Origin: Fusarium oxysporum f. sp. lycopersici 4287
Lineage: Eukaryota > Ascomycota > Sordariomycetes > Hypocreales > Nectriaceae
Assembly (NCBI RefSeq): GCF_000149955.1
Contig: NC_030986.1
Span: 6,198,568 to 6,262,567, forward strand
Direction of reading: 5' to 3'
Length of the DNA stretch: 64,000 nucleotides
This document shows positions 10,990 through 20,248 of the stretch, piece by piece. The notes beneath the pieces were generated by a model that saw only the letters and a program-made list of their open reading frames with translations, was not told the DNA's origin and made no database searches. The position numbers and the translations under genes were made by a program. How positions within the stretch are numbered: the first letter of the stretch is position 1; every line of letters starts with the position of its first letter.

Positions 10990-11166
10990 ACTCCCAGGAC
11001 CGTCGCACAGGAAAACCCATAAAATACAGTATTTCAAGTAAATCAAGTAAATCAAGTTTGAGGCATTATGAACTTACTTACTTGAAATATATAGGGCCGT
11101 CAACTTACTTGACTTACTTGAAATACTTGACTTGATACTTGAATTGAGGTCAGCGCTGGCCGAGTG

Positions 11167-11960
11167 TCCTGTAGAGCAACAAGGTGGGTTAGCAACATAA
11201 AAATAAATAAAAATTAAATAAAAAAACCACTCATAAATGAAACCAGATGTGGACAGGAATCGAGCTGTCGCAAAGCATCGCAAATAGGATCGTGGAATAT
11301 GCAGTGGCCAGGCGAATGTGTTATGCTAGCTTTGGGGGAAAGCCCCGAAAGTCGTTGATATGCTTACCAAAACGAAATAAAGCTATAACCGGCGACAGCG
11401 AGTTGCAGATAATTTCCAGATTATAAAATTTTGCTTCATGTAAGGGTTGTTATAGTTGAGTCTTGTGCGGTTCGTTGGGCCGACGAAATGTCTGGAACTA
11501 TCCGCCCAGGAGATTGCAAGATGAATCTGCTCTTCTGCGTGAAGGCTTGGCTGCTGAAAAGTGAGGCACTTTTGGTGTAGTCGCCAGGAGGTGATCCAGC
11601 AAGAGATGTCTTGGCTGCGATACGTTCTCAAGAACTTGGCTTATTTAGTAGCCGATGAACTCAAATAGAGATTGGGAAATTGTGTCTTGCTGAATGCTTC
11701 CCTGCAACTTGCCAAGTCAATAGTCCGGCCTAGGGGTTGTTGAAGCTGCTACGGTAGACAGTAAAAAGGTCGATGTACCTGGGGTTGAATACTGATAGTC
11801 GTATGTCGGCAATTAATCATAAAAATGATTGTGACAAGGAGTCGGTGTATCGTGAACGGTGCCGTGAGGAACGTACGAGAACGGGAAAGGATGTGAGATT
11901 GAGGAGACAGCAGGCCGAACGTTGCCAGCAGCGACGGGCTAACGGGTAGGCCACTCGTCA
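11167..11960. promoter_or_regulatory. Displaced frq upstream region
   Basis: This stretch between the hAT right end and the LINE fragment contains no gene I can support. By position it was the sequence next to the frq 5' flank before the hAT inserted, so it should hold most of the former frq/histidine-kinase shared promoter and possibly frq 5' UTR. I could not identify specific clock or light elements by eye. Confidence 0.4.
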
Positions 11961-11978
11961 ATTGTCCGTGTAGGCGTA

Positions 11979-12240
11979 CTAGTGAAGGAAAAGCGGAGGA
12001 CCCTGGTGACCCAAGAGCCCGGGTCCCCGATGTGCCGCGGACCTATCGTAGCGTTGAAGATACGTTCTGTACCTATGAAGTGCGCCGGAGCCCGACTCCG
12101 TCATCTTGAAGACTCCTCGCATGAAATAGTCCGGGGCAGCAGGTGGGATTGTCGTAGACGAAGCCATCGCCGCGGTTTGCGACTGCGTAAAGCGCAGATT
12201 GAGGCTTTGTTCTGCACTTGTTAAGGATTTGGGTGGAGAT
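11979..12240 (-). mobile_element. 5' fragment of a Tad-like LINE
   Basis: Read on the minus strand, this matches the 5' leader and first codons of ORF1 of the LINE at 38.7-44.2 kb. Both have 'cttaacaagtgca' and a ctgcgct..cgcag hairpin-like stretch, then a start codon giving 'MASSTTIPPAAPDYF', comparable to 'MASATSCPPIVPDPF'. LINE copies normally keep 3' ends and lose 5' ends, so a lone 5' fragment is unusual and implies a later deletion or rearrangement. Confidence 0.55.
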
Positions 12241-12281
12241 AGATTTATGCGATTGCGGCCAGGGAGAAGAAATGTCGCAGG

Positions 12282-12449
12282 GTAGGCATGATCTTTACGG
12301 TCTCAGGAAACAACTGCCTTAGTAATCCAGCTGTGTGCTTCACGTAATTCTGCGGGATGTAATACCCCGCACAAGTAACAACTCAAGAACAATTGATCAA
12401 CACATTTGCTGCTGCTTAGCACATTCACTTTAACCCTTTAAGGTAAGTA
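12282..12449 (+). promoter_or_regulatory. Promoter-like module of the histidine kinase gene, copy B
   Basis: Inverted match to 4377-4513. It ends 27 bp before the histidine kinase start codon. The shared blocks gtcgcagggtaggcat, tctgcgggatg, ccccgcacaag and aaccctttaag are candidates for conserved regulatory sites, though a non-coding repeat is an alternative. Confidence 0.55.
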
Positions 12450-12476
12450 TCTCAGGGGCCAGAGGCCGGAAAAACA

Positions 12477-14726
12477 ATGCAGCGAGATCTGGCGTTGTGG
12501 GTCTTGAGGAATAAATTTATTCATGCTTCCTTTCATTCAGTACCCTCCTCAGTGGTTGAAGCGGGCATCAACTTTGTAAGGGCCAAGAGACGTCGTATTA
12601 GCGACGACTCTGTCCATCAGCTACCAATGGATGTGGTCACCAAGGCGCTCGACGCCAGCGTCCCCGCCATGAGCAAGATCTTTGATTTTTTGCCTGTCCC
12701 CACTCTTGTCGTCTCACCGTCGTATCGCATACAGAGAGCCTCGGCTGGTTTGCTGGAGGCGTGGGGTCGCAAGCGTGAAGAACTTATCGATCAAGACCTC
12801 TTCGTCGCCCTCTACCAGGGCTCGCTGACCGAAAGATTCGATCGTATTCCCTTCGTCTACGCCATTGAGACTGCTCTTGCGGCCCGAGCTCTCCGTCTCT
12901 GCTATTCGGCCTATACTGCAAACGGTATTTCTTGGACTGCGCGCATTATGCCTGTCCACAGAGATGACGAACTGCTGTGCTTGATCTTGGAATGGGATAA
13001 GGCCGAACTCCACACTACAGTTGCCGATGGTGTAATGACACAAAGCTGGCTGCCCATTGATGATGCTTTCCGCATCCTGGTCCAAGCTGTCAAAGATTAC
13101 GCTATCTTCCTTCTCGATACCCGCGGAAACGTAATGTCCTGGAATACTGGAGCCGAGCTAAACAAGGGTTACAAGAAGGAAGAAATCATCGGTAAGCACT
13201 TCTCGACTTTTTATAGCGAGGAAGATATCCGGTCTAGGAAGCCGGAAAGAGAACTCGAGATTTGCTTGCGTGAAGGTAGGGTGGAAGATGAAGGTTGGCG
13301 CTACCGTAAGGATGGCAGCCGGTTCTGGGCTAACGTCGTTATCACGGCCATATATAAGAATGACATCCACGTCGGCTTCGGCAAGGTTACCCGGAATCTC
13401 ACTGAGCGAAAAGAGGCAGAACTGCGGCTAATTGCTGCTTATGAGGAGAGCACGAAGTTGAAGGATGATTTTCTAGCAAACATCAGTCACGAGATCCGTA
13501 CGCCAATGCATGGTGTGCTCTCTGCTTGCTCCCTGCTTCTGGATAGCCGCCTAACCGAGGAGCAGCGGGAGACGGCTAATATGATTGACGAGTCTGGCCA
13601 TGTCCTGTTACGGATTATCAATGACATCCTCGACTACTCCAAGATTGCAGCAGGCAGTTTTTCCATCGAGAATGACAAGGTTGATATCGCTAGTGTGGCC
13701 ACATCGGTCGTCCATTCTGTGCAGGCCACTGTGCAACCGGGAGTGTCCCTGAGACTGAGCCTGTCACCAAACTTGCCAAAGTGGGCAGAAGGGGATCCTC
13801 TGAGGTGCCGCCAAGTTGTTGAGAATATTGTCAGCAATGCCGCAAAGTTTACCGAACAGGGGTACATTCTGGTGAGTGTATCGCTGGTCGCGGAAGACGT
13901 GGCCACTTATACAATCCTGACTGAGGTCTACGACACTGGACATGGCGTGACGCAAGACGACGCCCAGAAACTGTTCAAGCCATTCACGCAGCTCGATACT
14001 CCGCATCAGAAGCGTCGCCAAGGAACTGGTCTCGGACTGTCCATCGCAAAATCAATCGCTGAGCTGTTGGGTGGGAATATTGGATACAAACCTAACCCAG
14101 AACGGCAGGGCAGCATCTTTTGGTTTTCAGTCAAGCTTAAGAAGCTCAACAGCCTTCAGCAAATCCAAATCGTCGATGCTCTGCCAGTCCCTAGCAGCGA
14201 CCTGTCGCGACAGGAGGTTTCACAGGGCGAGGATCTTGCGGAACAGCTGACTCAGCTGATGAAGATCTCACCGATGGCGCGGATCCTCGCGGCCGAGGAT
14301 AACATTATCAATCAAAAAATCCTGGTCGAAATGCTGCATGGCTTCGGATTCCGGTACATAACAGTTGTCTCGGACGGCGCCCAGGCGGTCTCGACACTAT
14401 CCGCGACGACCGATGCCTTTGATCTGATACTGATGGATATTAGTATGCCGGTCATGAATGGTTACGAGGCAACGGTGCGGATACGGAACAGTGGCATACG
14501 TCTACCCATAATCGCCATGACCGCTTACGCGTTAAAGGACGATATGGAGCGTTGTTTGGAGAAAGGCATGGATGACTACATCGCCAAGCCAATGAATAAG
14601 CAACTGTTAATGAAGAAGCTGCTAAAGTGGCTTATCCACCCGGGCGGTGCGGTGCTGGCCACCACTGCCCGAGGGCGACAGAAAATTCCGCCTTATCAGC
14701 ATTTGACTTCCCAGCAGCAGTGTTGA
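12477..14726 (+). CDS. Hybrid histidine kinase with PAS domains
   Basis: A 749-residue protein in one exon. Order: an N-terminal PAS-like region (about 60-180), a clear PAS/PAC domain (about 190-315, 'AIFLLDTRGNVMSWN' to 'GFGKVTRNLTERKEAE'), a dimerisation/phosphoacceptor helix with 'ANISHEIRTPMHG' (His at about residue 338), and an ATPase domain with N box 'VENIVSNAAKF', G1 'VYDTGHG' and G2 'GTGLGLSI'. A C-terminal receiver has phosphoacceptor Asp at about residue 654 ('LILMDISMPVMNG') and the KP motif 'YIAKPMN'. No membrane segment is seen, so it is probably cytoplasmic. It should pass phosphate to an HPt protein in a multistep phosphorelay; the sensed signal is unknown. It is divergent from frq across the hAT-interrupted intergenic region. 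All key residues are present, so it is likely functional. Confidence 0.93.
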   Translation: MQRDLALWVLRNKFIHASFHSVPSSVVEAGINFVRAKRRRISDDSVHQLPMDVVTKALDASVPAMSKIFDFLPVPTLVVSPSYRIQRASAGLLEAWGRKREELIDQDLFVALYQGSLTERFDRIPFVYAIETALAARALRLCYSAYTANGISWTARIMPVHRDDELLCLILEWDKAELHTTVADGVMTQSWLPIDDAFRILVQAVKDYAIFLLDTRGNVMSWNTGAELNKGYKKEEIIGKHFSTFYSEEDIRSRKPERELEICLREGRVEDEGWRYRKDGSRFWANVVITAIYKNDIHVGFGKVTRNLTERKEAELRLIAAYEESTKLKDDFLANISHEIRTPMHGVLSACSLLLDSRLTEEQRETANMIDESGHVLLRIINDILDYSKIAAGSFSIENDKVDIASVATSVVHSVQATVQPGVSLRLSLSPNLPKWAEGDPLRCRQVVENIVSNAAKFTEQGYILVSVSLVAEDVATYTILTEVYDTGHGVTQDDAQKLFKPFTQLDTPHQKRRQGTGLGLSIAKSIAELLGGNIGYKPNPERQGSIFWFSVKLKKLNSLQQIQIVDALPVPSSDLSRQEVSQGEDLAEQLTQLMKISPMARILAAEDNIINQKILVEMLHGFGFRYITVVSDGAQAVSTLSATTDAFDLILMDISMPVMNGYEATVRIRNSGIRLPIIAMTAYALKDDMERCLEKGMDDYIAKPMNKQLLMKKLLKWLIHPGGAVLATTARGRQKIPPYQHLTSQQQC

Positions 14727-15300
14727 AATCTGTCACGGCAGATTTGTGGACTGTGTCTTTGGCGGCGAAAGGGTCGCGTCTCTTGCAGTAATCTTTGAGG
14801 TTGGACACAATAGCTTTATAATTGTTGTTGGCTAGGAAAGGATCTTTTAGAACGCCTTTGTCTTTTCTTTGGGTGAGCGCTTATTAGTATACAGGATGAC
14901 GACGATGGAGCTATTGGTACCACCGTCGCCACCATCGATAGCCCCTTTGTCTGAGTGACTGCAGTTCGGGACGGCATGCCTCTTAATCTGTCAGAAAGAG
15001 TCGTTTGAGGGAAGCCCCGTTTCTGGGCCGCTCGATTTCCGAGATGCCGTTGTCTGTGACATCTAGTATACAATCGACAATACCTGGAGTCATTCTAAAG
15101 ACAATTCGCAAGGGTTGCTGCACGTATAATTCAGGTGAGGCTTCATGGTGGCCGACACGGGAAGAAGGCATCTACGGAAGTTTTACGCGAGGGATCTGTG
15201 ACCATATTGCTTCTGTGGACAAAAACAGGCATCCTGATAACAAACAACACGGCTTTTCTGAATAATTCGAAAACATTTTTGATATACTTAGTGCCGTTTT
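14727..15300. other. Intergenic, no supported gene
   Basis: Downstream of the histidine kinase. Small open frames here lack recognisable domains or codon patterns. Confidence 0.5.
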
Positions 15301-15317
15301 TGATCAAATATCGCATA

Positions 15318-16330
15318 ACGTATCATAAATGATAAGTGGGTGAATCAGTCAAGTGAGCGGATCAAAAATCTCTCAACCTTACATCCAACTATCTAATCAA
15401 TTGATTATTAGCCACCTAATATGTCACAATCTAATAAAGAGTCTCAAATACTTCTTGCGCCTCATACCTATCAAATTGACCCAAAATTAAGTCTCCACCG
15501 CGCGCCGTAAAGCTCTACCAGATCTCATATACTACTCTTTATCGACGTCTGGATGGCATTACTGCTTGTCTCGATACTATCTCAAACGCACGCAGACTAT
15601 CAGATCTAGAAGAACAGATCATAGTTCAGTATATTCTTAAGCTAGACTCACAAGGATTTTCTCCGCGATTGCGTGATGTTGAAGAAATGACGAAGCGACT
15701 GCTTGCTGATCGCGATGCATCGCCTGTCGGCAAGCCCTGGGCTATCAATTTCATCAGGCGGCAACCAGACCTTAGCACGCATTTCCAGCGGAGGTATGAC
15801 TATCAGAGGGCCAAATGTGAGGATCCCACTATTATTCGCCACTGGATTAGGCTCGTACAGAACATAATCGCGAAGTATGGTATCCGATCAGATGATATCT
15901 ATAACTTTGATGAGACCGGCTTTATAACGGTAAGGTCTCAAGCGGTATAGTTATCACACGGGCCGAGAGGCGTGGAAAGCCAAAATTAGTTTAGCCTGGA
16001 AATTAGTAGTAGGTTATAGTCATCTGAGCGATCAATGCAGAAGGCTAGGCGGTCTAGCCGCTTATTGTGGTTGCAGGTCAATATCACCTTGCCAATTGGT
16101 ACCAAGAAAGCAACCTCCCGGTCGATTGGGCTATAAATGGCTGGACTGATAACGAGACGGGTCTCGAGTGGCTAAAGTACTTTGACCAATATACAACCAA
16201 CCAAACAATTAGTCCCTAACGTCGTCTAATCCTGACATGGAAGCCACCAATCTATCGAATTTGAGAGATATTGCGACGGGAACAATATTATCACGCTTTG
16301 TATGCCGCCGTATTCTTCCCACCAGCCCTA
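15318..16330 (+). mobile_element. Fot1/pogo transposon relic, 3' truncated
   Basis: The left end resembles the terminal repeat and leader of the full element at 36430 ('atgataagtgggtg', then 'caaaaatctctcaacc' and an ATG about 60 bp later). Translated segments follow the same transposase: 15669-15950 covers part of the helix-turn-helix region and the first catalytic Asp ('YNFDETGF'). Pieces to about 16330 match later parts, with many transitions and stops. The right terminus is not found. Compared with the intact copy, changes are mostly C-to-T and G-to-A. Confidence 0.75.
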
Positions 16331-16899
16331 GCCTCTCACGGATGCTGATGTGACCAACCTCATCACTCCTCCTAGTTTCGACATGGATGTCGACAATGCC
16401 AAGCAGAAGATGGCTTTGACGAAACAAAAACGGGGTTGATTGTGGTGTTGTTAGTTCTAAGTTCATATATCCGAGGAGCACAGCTCCTTACATAGTATCC
16501 ACATCCCAGCCACTAGCAGATCGGACCACGTTAGTCACACGGTCTCAACATGTGTAACAAGGCGTCACCAGCCAAGCCGTCGACTCAGCTCGTCACTCGA
16601 GTCTCCCTCTCAACATCCACACCGCGACAAGCGAAGAACCAAATATACGCGCCGTAAGCCCCCATTCTCTCCCTCCATCTGGATCACAGGCTTACCCACA
16701 TGTGTCAAAAGGTGGGTTTGGCCCGATTGGTTCGCTTGGCCACCTATGGATCAACGCTCTATTGGTATATAAGGAGCACTGCCAACCCCCTTTTAGCATA
16801 GAATCAAGGCTCTTTTAACCCTCTCTTATGTGACCCTCCGCTGTGCGTGCCACAACATGGCACCTGGTGGCCATCTCCCTCTGCCGATCATTGTCCAAA

Positions 16900-17190
16900 T
16901 TCCTTACCTTCCTTTTCTTATACGTATCCTTGACCACCAAAAGATAAGCATCATCATTCAAAATACCGGCTTGGAATATCACTTGTCAAAGGTAGCGTTA
17001 TGGGCAGCCAGGAGCTCAGATGGGGTGCTGTCTGGTGCTGCTGCTGAAGTCGTTGCGCCCGACAACAGCAACCTTGAGGCCGCGAGTGGCAGCATGAAGA
17101 GCGATGTAGGCACCAGTATCACTTCTTCCAATAATGAGCACATCATACTCCTGAATACCGGAGTGGGAGCTGCCTCAAAGTTTGTTTAAT
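16900..17190 (-). pseudogene. FAD-dependent glycerol-3-phosphate dehydrogenase (GUT2-like) fragment
   Basis: Minus-strand translation gives 'YDVLIIGRSDTGAYIALHAATRGLKVAVVGRNDFSS', the N-terminal FAD-binding Rossmann motif of mitochondrial glycerol-3-phosphate dehydrogenase. The usual GxGxxG is altered to GRSDTG. After a stop there is a 'RYL' then 'AGILNDDAYLLVVKD' remnant that resembles the next conserved block. No start, promoter or remaining ~500 residues are visible, so this is a dead gene fragment. It lies beside a pogo relic. Confidence 0.6.
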
Positions 17191-17315
17191 TGTTCGTCGC
17201 GCGACCTGACGCGAGGGAAACGTGGCAGCATGAAGGTGCCATCTGCGCCAAAGGTAGGAGGGGGGACGGCGGAAGAAGAGTGGCCTATAAGCCCAGTCTA
17301 ACCACGTGGTCCGCC

Positions 17316-20248
17316 TCAGCGACTCTCCACTGTCTCGGAAAACAAGACATCAATGAACGAAGCAACATGACTTGACGTGCCTCTGTGAGTCTCAATGTCC
17401 TTAGACACTCGGGCTCCAGCCTGCACGTTGGTTCCAAAATGGCCCATGGTCTGCAACTCGATGCCAGCTCCCGGCCACGACTTCGAGTTTGTCTTCTCCA
17501 GGACGACCGTATTCGAAGTTTCGGTACCGTTGTTCTGCGCCCTTACTGTCTCCTTCCCTTCCTCTACATCAATGGTGATTTCCTGGAACACCATGATGCC
17601 ACCATATGACGGCGTTGCTTGTGGTAGCTCGTCCTGTGCCGGGTACGCCCCTGAATCATCTGTCGAATCAAGCGACCTCGTCCGGTTGACGCTTCCAGGC
17701 GGGCAGAGATTGATGGTTGAGTTTGACATTGATCGTGCTGAGTCAGGTGATGGAAGCCGCCTGCCACTGAGTGCGGCGGACACGGATTTTGCTTTTCGTC
17801 GCGCCCCTACTAAGGTATCGGATCGTCCGAATGGCCACATTTTGGATGAAAGCCCAATGGTGCTGTCCTGGAATCCTTCGCGACGATCTATCGTCTTAGG
17901 AATATGTCCGAATTCCACATGAACGCCTTGCGTGAAATCTTGGTTGAACTGTGGCAACACCTGTCGCATCTTGAAGAAGCTAAGAGGAACAAACTCGCAG
18001 TTGGGGCTGGTCAGCACCGAATGGATGGGGACCACCAGCCGCATCGCGATCATGGTTGCTTCCGACCGCCCTCCATCGCCTCGGCAGGGTAGGCGGGAAT
18101 ACACTCAACGATGCTAGTCCAGGCCCCCAGATCGGCTTCGTCCTGTCCCACCGGCTCTCAAGCATGCTTCCAAGTTCCTTAACGTTCCGGCTCTGAAAAA
18201 CGCATTGTCCAGAGGTAAACCCCATGCGCAACTATCCTGCGGTTTTCCCTTTTGAAACCAGAACAGGGATAATGGGCAGACCGACATATTGGTAAACTGC
18301 ATAAGGAAATGGACCTGCCAATCCTCGAGCGCATTGAATGGAAGAGCCATGGATGGGAGCAGATTTCGGGTACCCTTTCGTGCGAGGACCTCGAACCCCG
18401 AACTGACTCGGGCTCGTATTGCAAAGAAGCCTAGATGAACGCCAGGGAGCAGATGGTTCTGATCGCTTGTGTAGGTTGACATATCCCGTAGTTTTGTCTC
18501 GAACTCGTGGCTCTTGATATGCATGCTCGACCTGATGATTTCGCTGACCTGATGCAGCTCGGCAAATCGATAGCCGGCTGACACAAATCGTTCGGCGTCA
18601 CGTTCCGAATCGGTATGGCTGATCAAGAACATCAGCGATCCACGCCCGTAGTCCTGCTGTCGGACGTTGATTCCCTTCTCTGCCATGTTGAGGCTGTCAT
18701 GTTTATCGTCACCGGTCTCGATAGCCTCCGGCACAAATCCCCCCCGGTCAGGTTTTTGCTGTTGAGCCCGCGGCCGTCTGACGTTCGCACCTGTTGGCAA
18801 AATCTCGTCCCACAACACTCCGATTGACGTGAGGTCATTTCTGAGCCGGTCAGCAAGCGCCGCTGCAGCGAGACAAAAGAGTTCCCGGAAGATCATGTCG
18901 TAACTTTCAATCATCTCGCCGTGGTCGCTTACGAGCTGAATGCCACGTCGTCCGTCTTTATGCGTGCGTGAGTGCGGCAGCTGCGATACATGCTGTCTCA
19001 TGCCTCCGACTAGACTCGAGATCATACCCCAGTTCCTGGATGCTAGAAACATCCAGTGGAAAAGCGGGTGGCCAATATTGAAACCTTCCTTGGTATTCTG
19101 CCTCGGTCAGTCTGCAGTCATCGGAGCTTCAGGTAGTGGTCACTCACCTTTTCCAAGAAGGAGTCAGTCACTACTGTGCTAGGAATGAGTCCATCCGGGT
19201 CAACGAGGATCCTCCCTGCCTTGTCGAAGATGGCGGCTCCAAGAGTGATCTGCTGGGCGCGGAGGGCAGATCGCCTCATGTTTCTCGCTCTGAGGATGGC
19301 TGAGATGGCAATGATGAAACAAGCACTGAGTGACTGTTGCAGGTTAGCGACGCGCGGGGTTTACATACATGCTGACAGGAGTCCATGATCTCACCAAGCA
19401 GATGACCACAACTACAGTAGCACTTCTCGACGGCTCATTGCCCTCAGGCTTAATCTTGACAAGTCGATAATGAGTTCCTACAGCAGCACACCAGTGCATC
19501 CCAGATACAGCGCCGGCGAGCACTACGGCCGAAATGACTCGCTTCCACCATGAATTAGCCCACATAGCTCTAAAGACGAAGAACATCGCCAGGGCCACAT
19601 TGCTGGCAACAATGGCGATAATTGCGGAACTGACGACATATGCTGGTCGATAGACGCATGTATAGTTATCAATGGAAGCATTACCAAGATAATGCATTCC
19701 GCAGACGGCAGTGCCGCAAAGAACTCCTCCGGTGATCAGCCTCCACCAGGACACGGAGTTGTTAGTACCGACGGCGACGAAGGCAGCTAGAAGCACCAGG
19801 ATGGGGACAAAGAAGGATACGGCAGTGAATCCGCTCGAGTATGCCACCTGCATATCTGGTTCTCCGTCGGCGAGATCGATGGCTCGGTTACCGATGAAGT
19901 GCTGCATGTTGAAGGACCTAGTAAGTGTATGTAAGGAATCCGGTGTAAGGCGAGCAAGTACATACCATGCACCAGATGGACACTCCACCCATCGTAACGG
20001 CGGAGCTCATGAGTAGTAAACTGTTTCAGTCAACAATCAAGTCTAATAATAAGAGTCAGGTTTGAGACGGCCGACGGAGAAGCATACTGATTGTAGAGAC
20101 CCCGGAGGCCGGTTCGTCTGTTGATGAGTTCGAGCGTCGAGCCAGCACCAACCAAGCTAACAACGAAGCTGAGGGCGACGAAGCCGGCATTGTAGCTCTG
20201 AGGCACAATATGGCCCTGATACTCGCGAAGCAAGTTTTGAGCGGTCAT
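17316..20248 (-). CDS. MHYT-domain membrane signalling protein
   Basis: Exons: 20248-20088, 20020-19966, 19901-19395, 19333-19148 and 19097 onward; introns 50-67 bp with good GT..AG sites, phases consistent. The N-terminal ~280 residues form a multi-pass MHYT sensor: 'GVSIWCMHFIGN', 'CGMHYLGN' and 'SGMHWCAA' carry the repeated Met-His-aromatic motifs thought to bind metal and sense a diatomic gas or redox signal. Then come 'STVVTDSFLEK' and 'HPLFHWMFLASRNW', as in other fungal MHYT proteins, and a long cytoplasmic C-terminus ending in 'VASFIDVLF'. Near 18105-18115 the frame changes (18114-19052 to 17316-18104); a third frame between them reads 'AWTSIVECIPAY', so either two short introns or indels occur. 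I cannot resolve this by eye. The upstream stretch 20249-22960 has no supported gene. Confidence 0.85.

Larger units (their letters stand above)
7377..11166 (-). mobile_element. hAT-family DNA transposon with 8-bp TSD
   Basis: The element spans 7385-11158. Termini are inverted repeats beginning cagcgctgac at 7385 and its complement ending at 11158. They are followed by subterminal direct repeats of 'caagtaagtcaag' type (7400-7495 and 11035-11145). The flanking 8-bp duplication gccgagtg is perfect (7377-7384 and 11159-11166), the hallmark of hAT integration. The transposase is at 7536-10092. A SINE-like element is nested at 10320-10975; without it the element is about 3.1 kb. The perfect TSD suggests a fairly recent insertion. 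It sits between frq and the histidine kinase gene. Confidence 0.95.

Noticed and set aside
16700..16830. TATA-containing stretch ('tatataaggagc') resembling a gypsy LTR
   Set aside because: I could not find TG..CA ends or a target-site duplication, so it stays unassigned.
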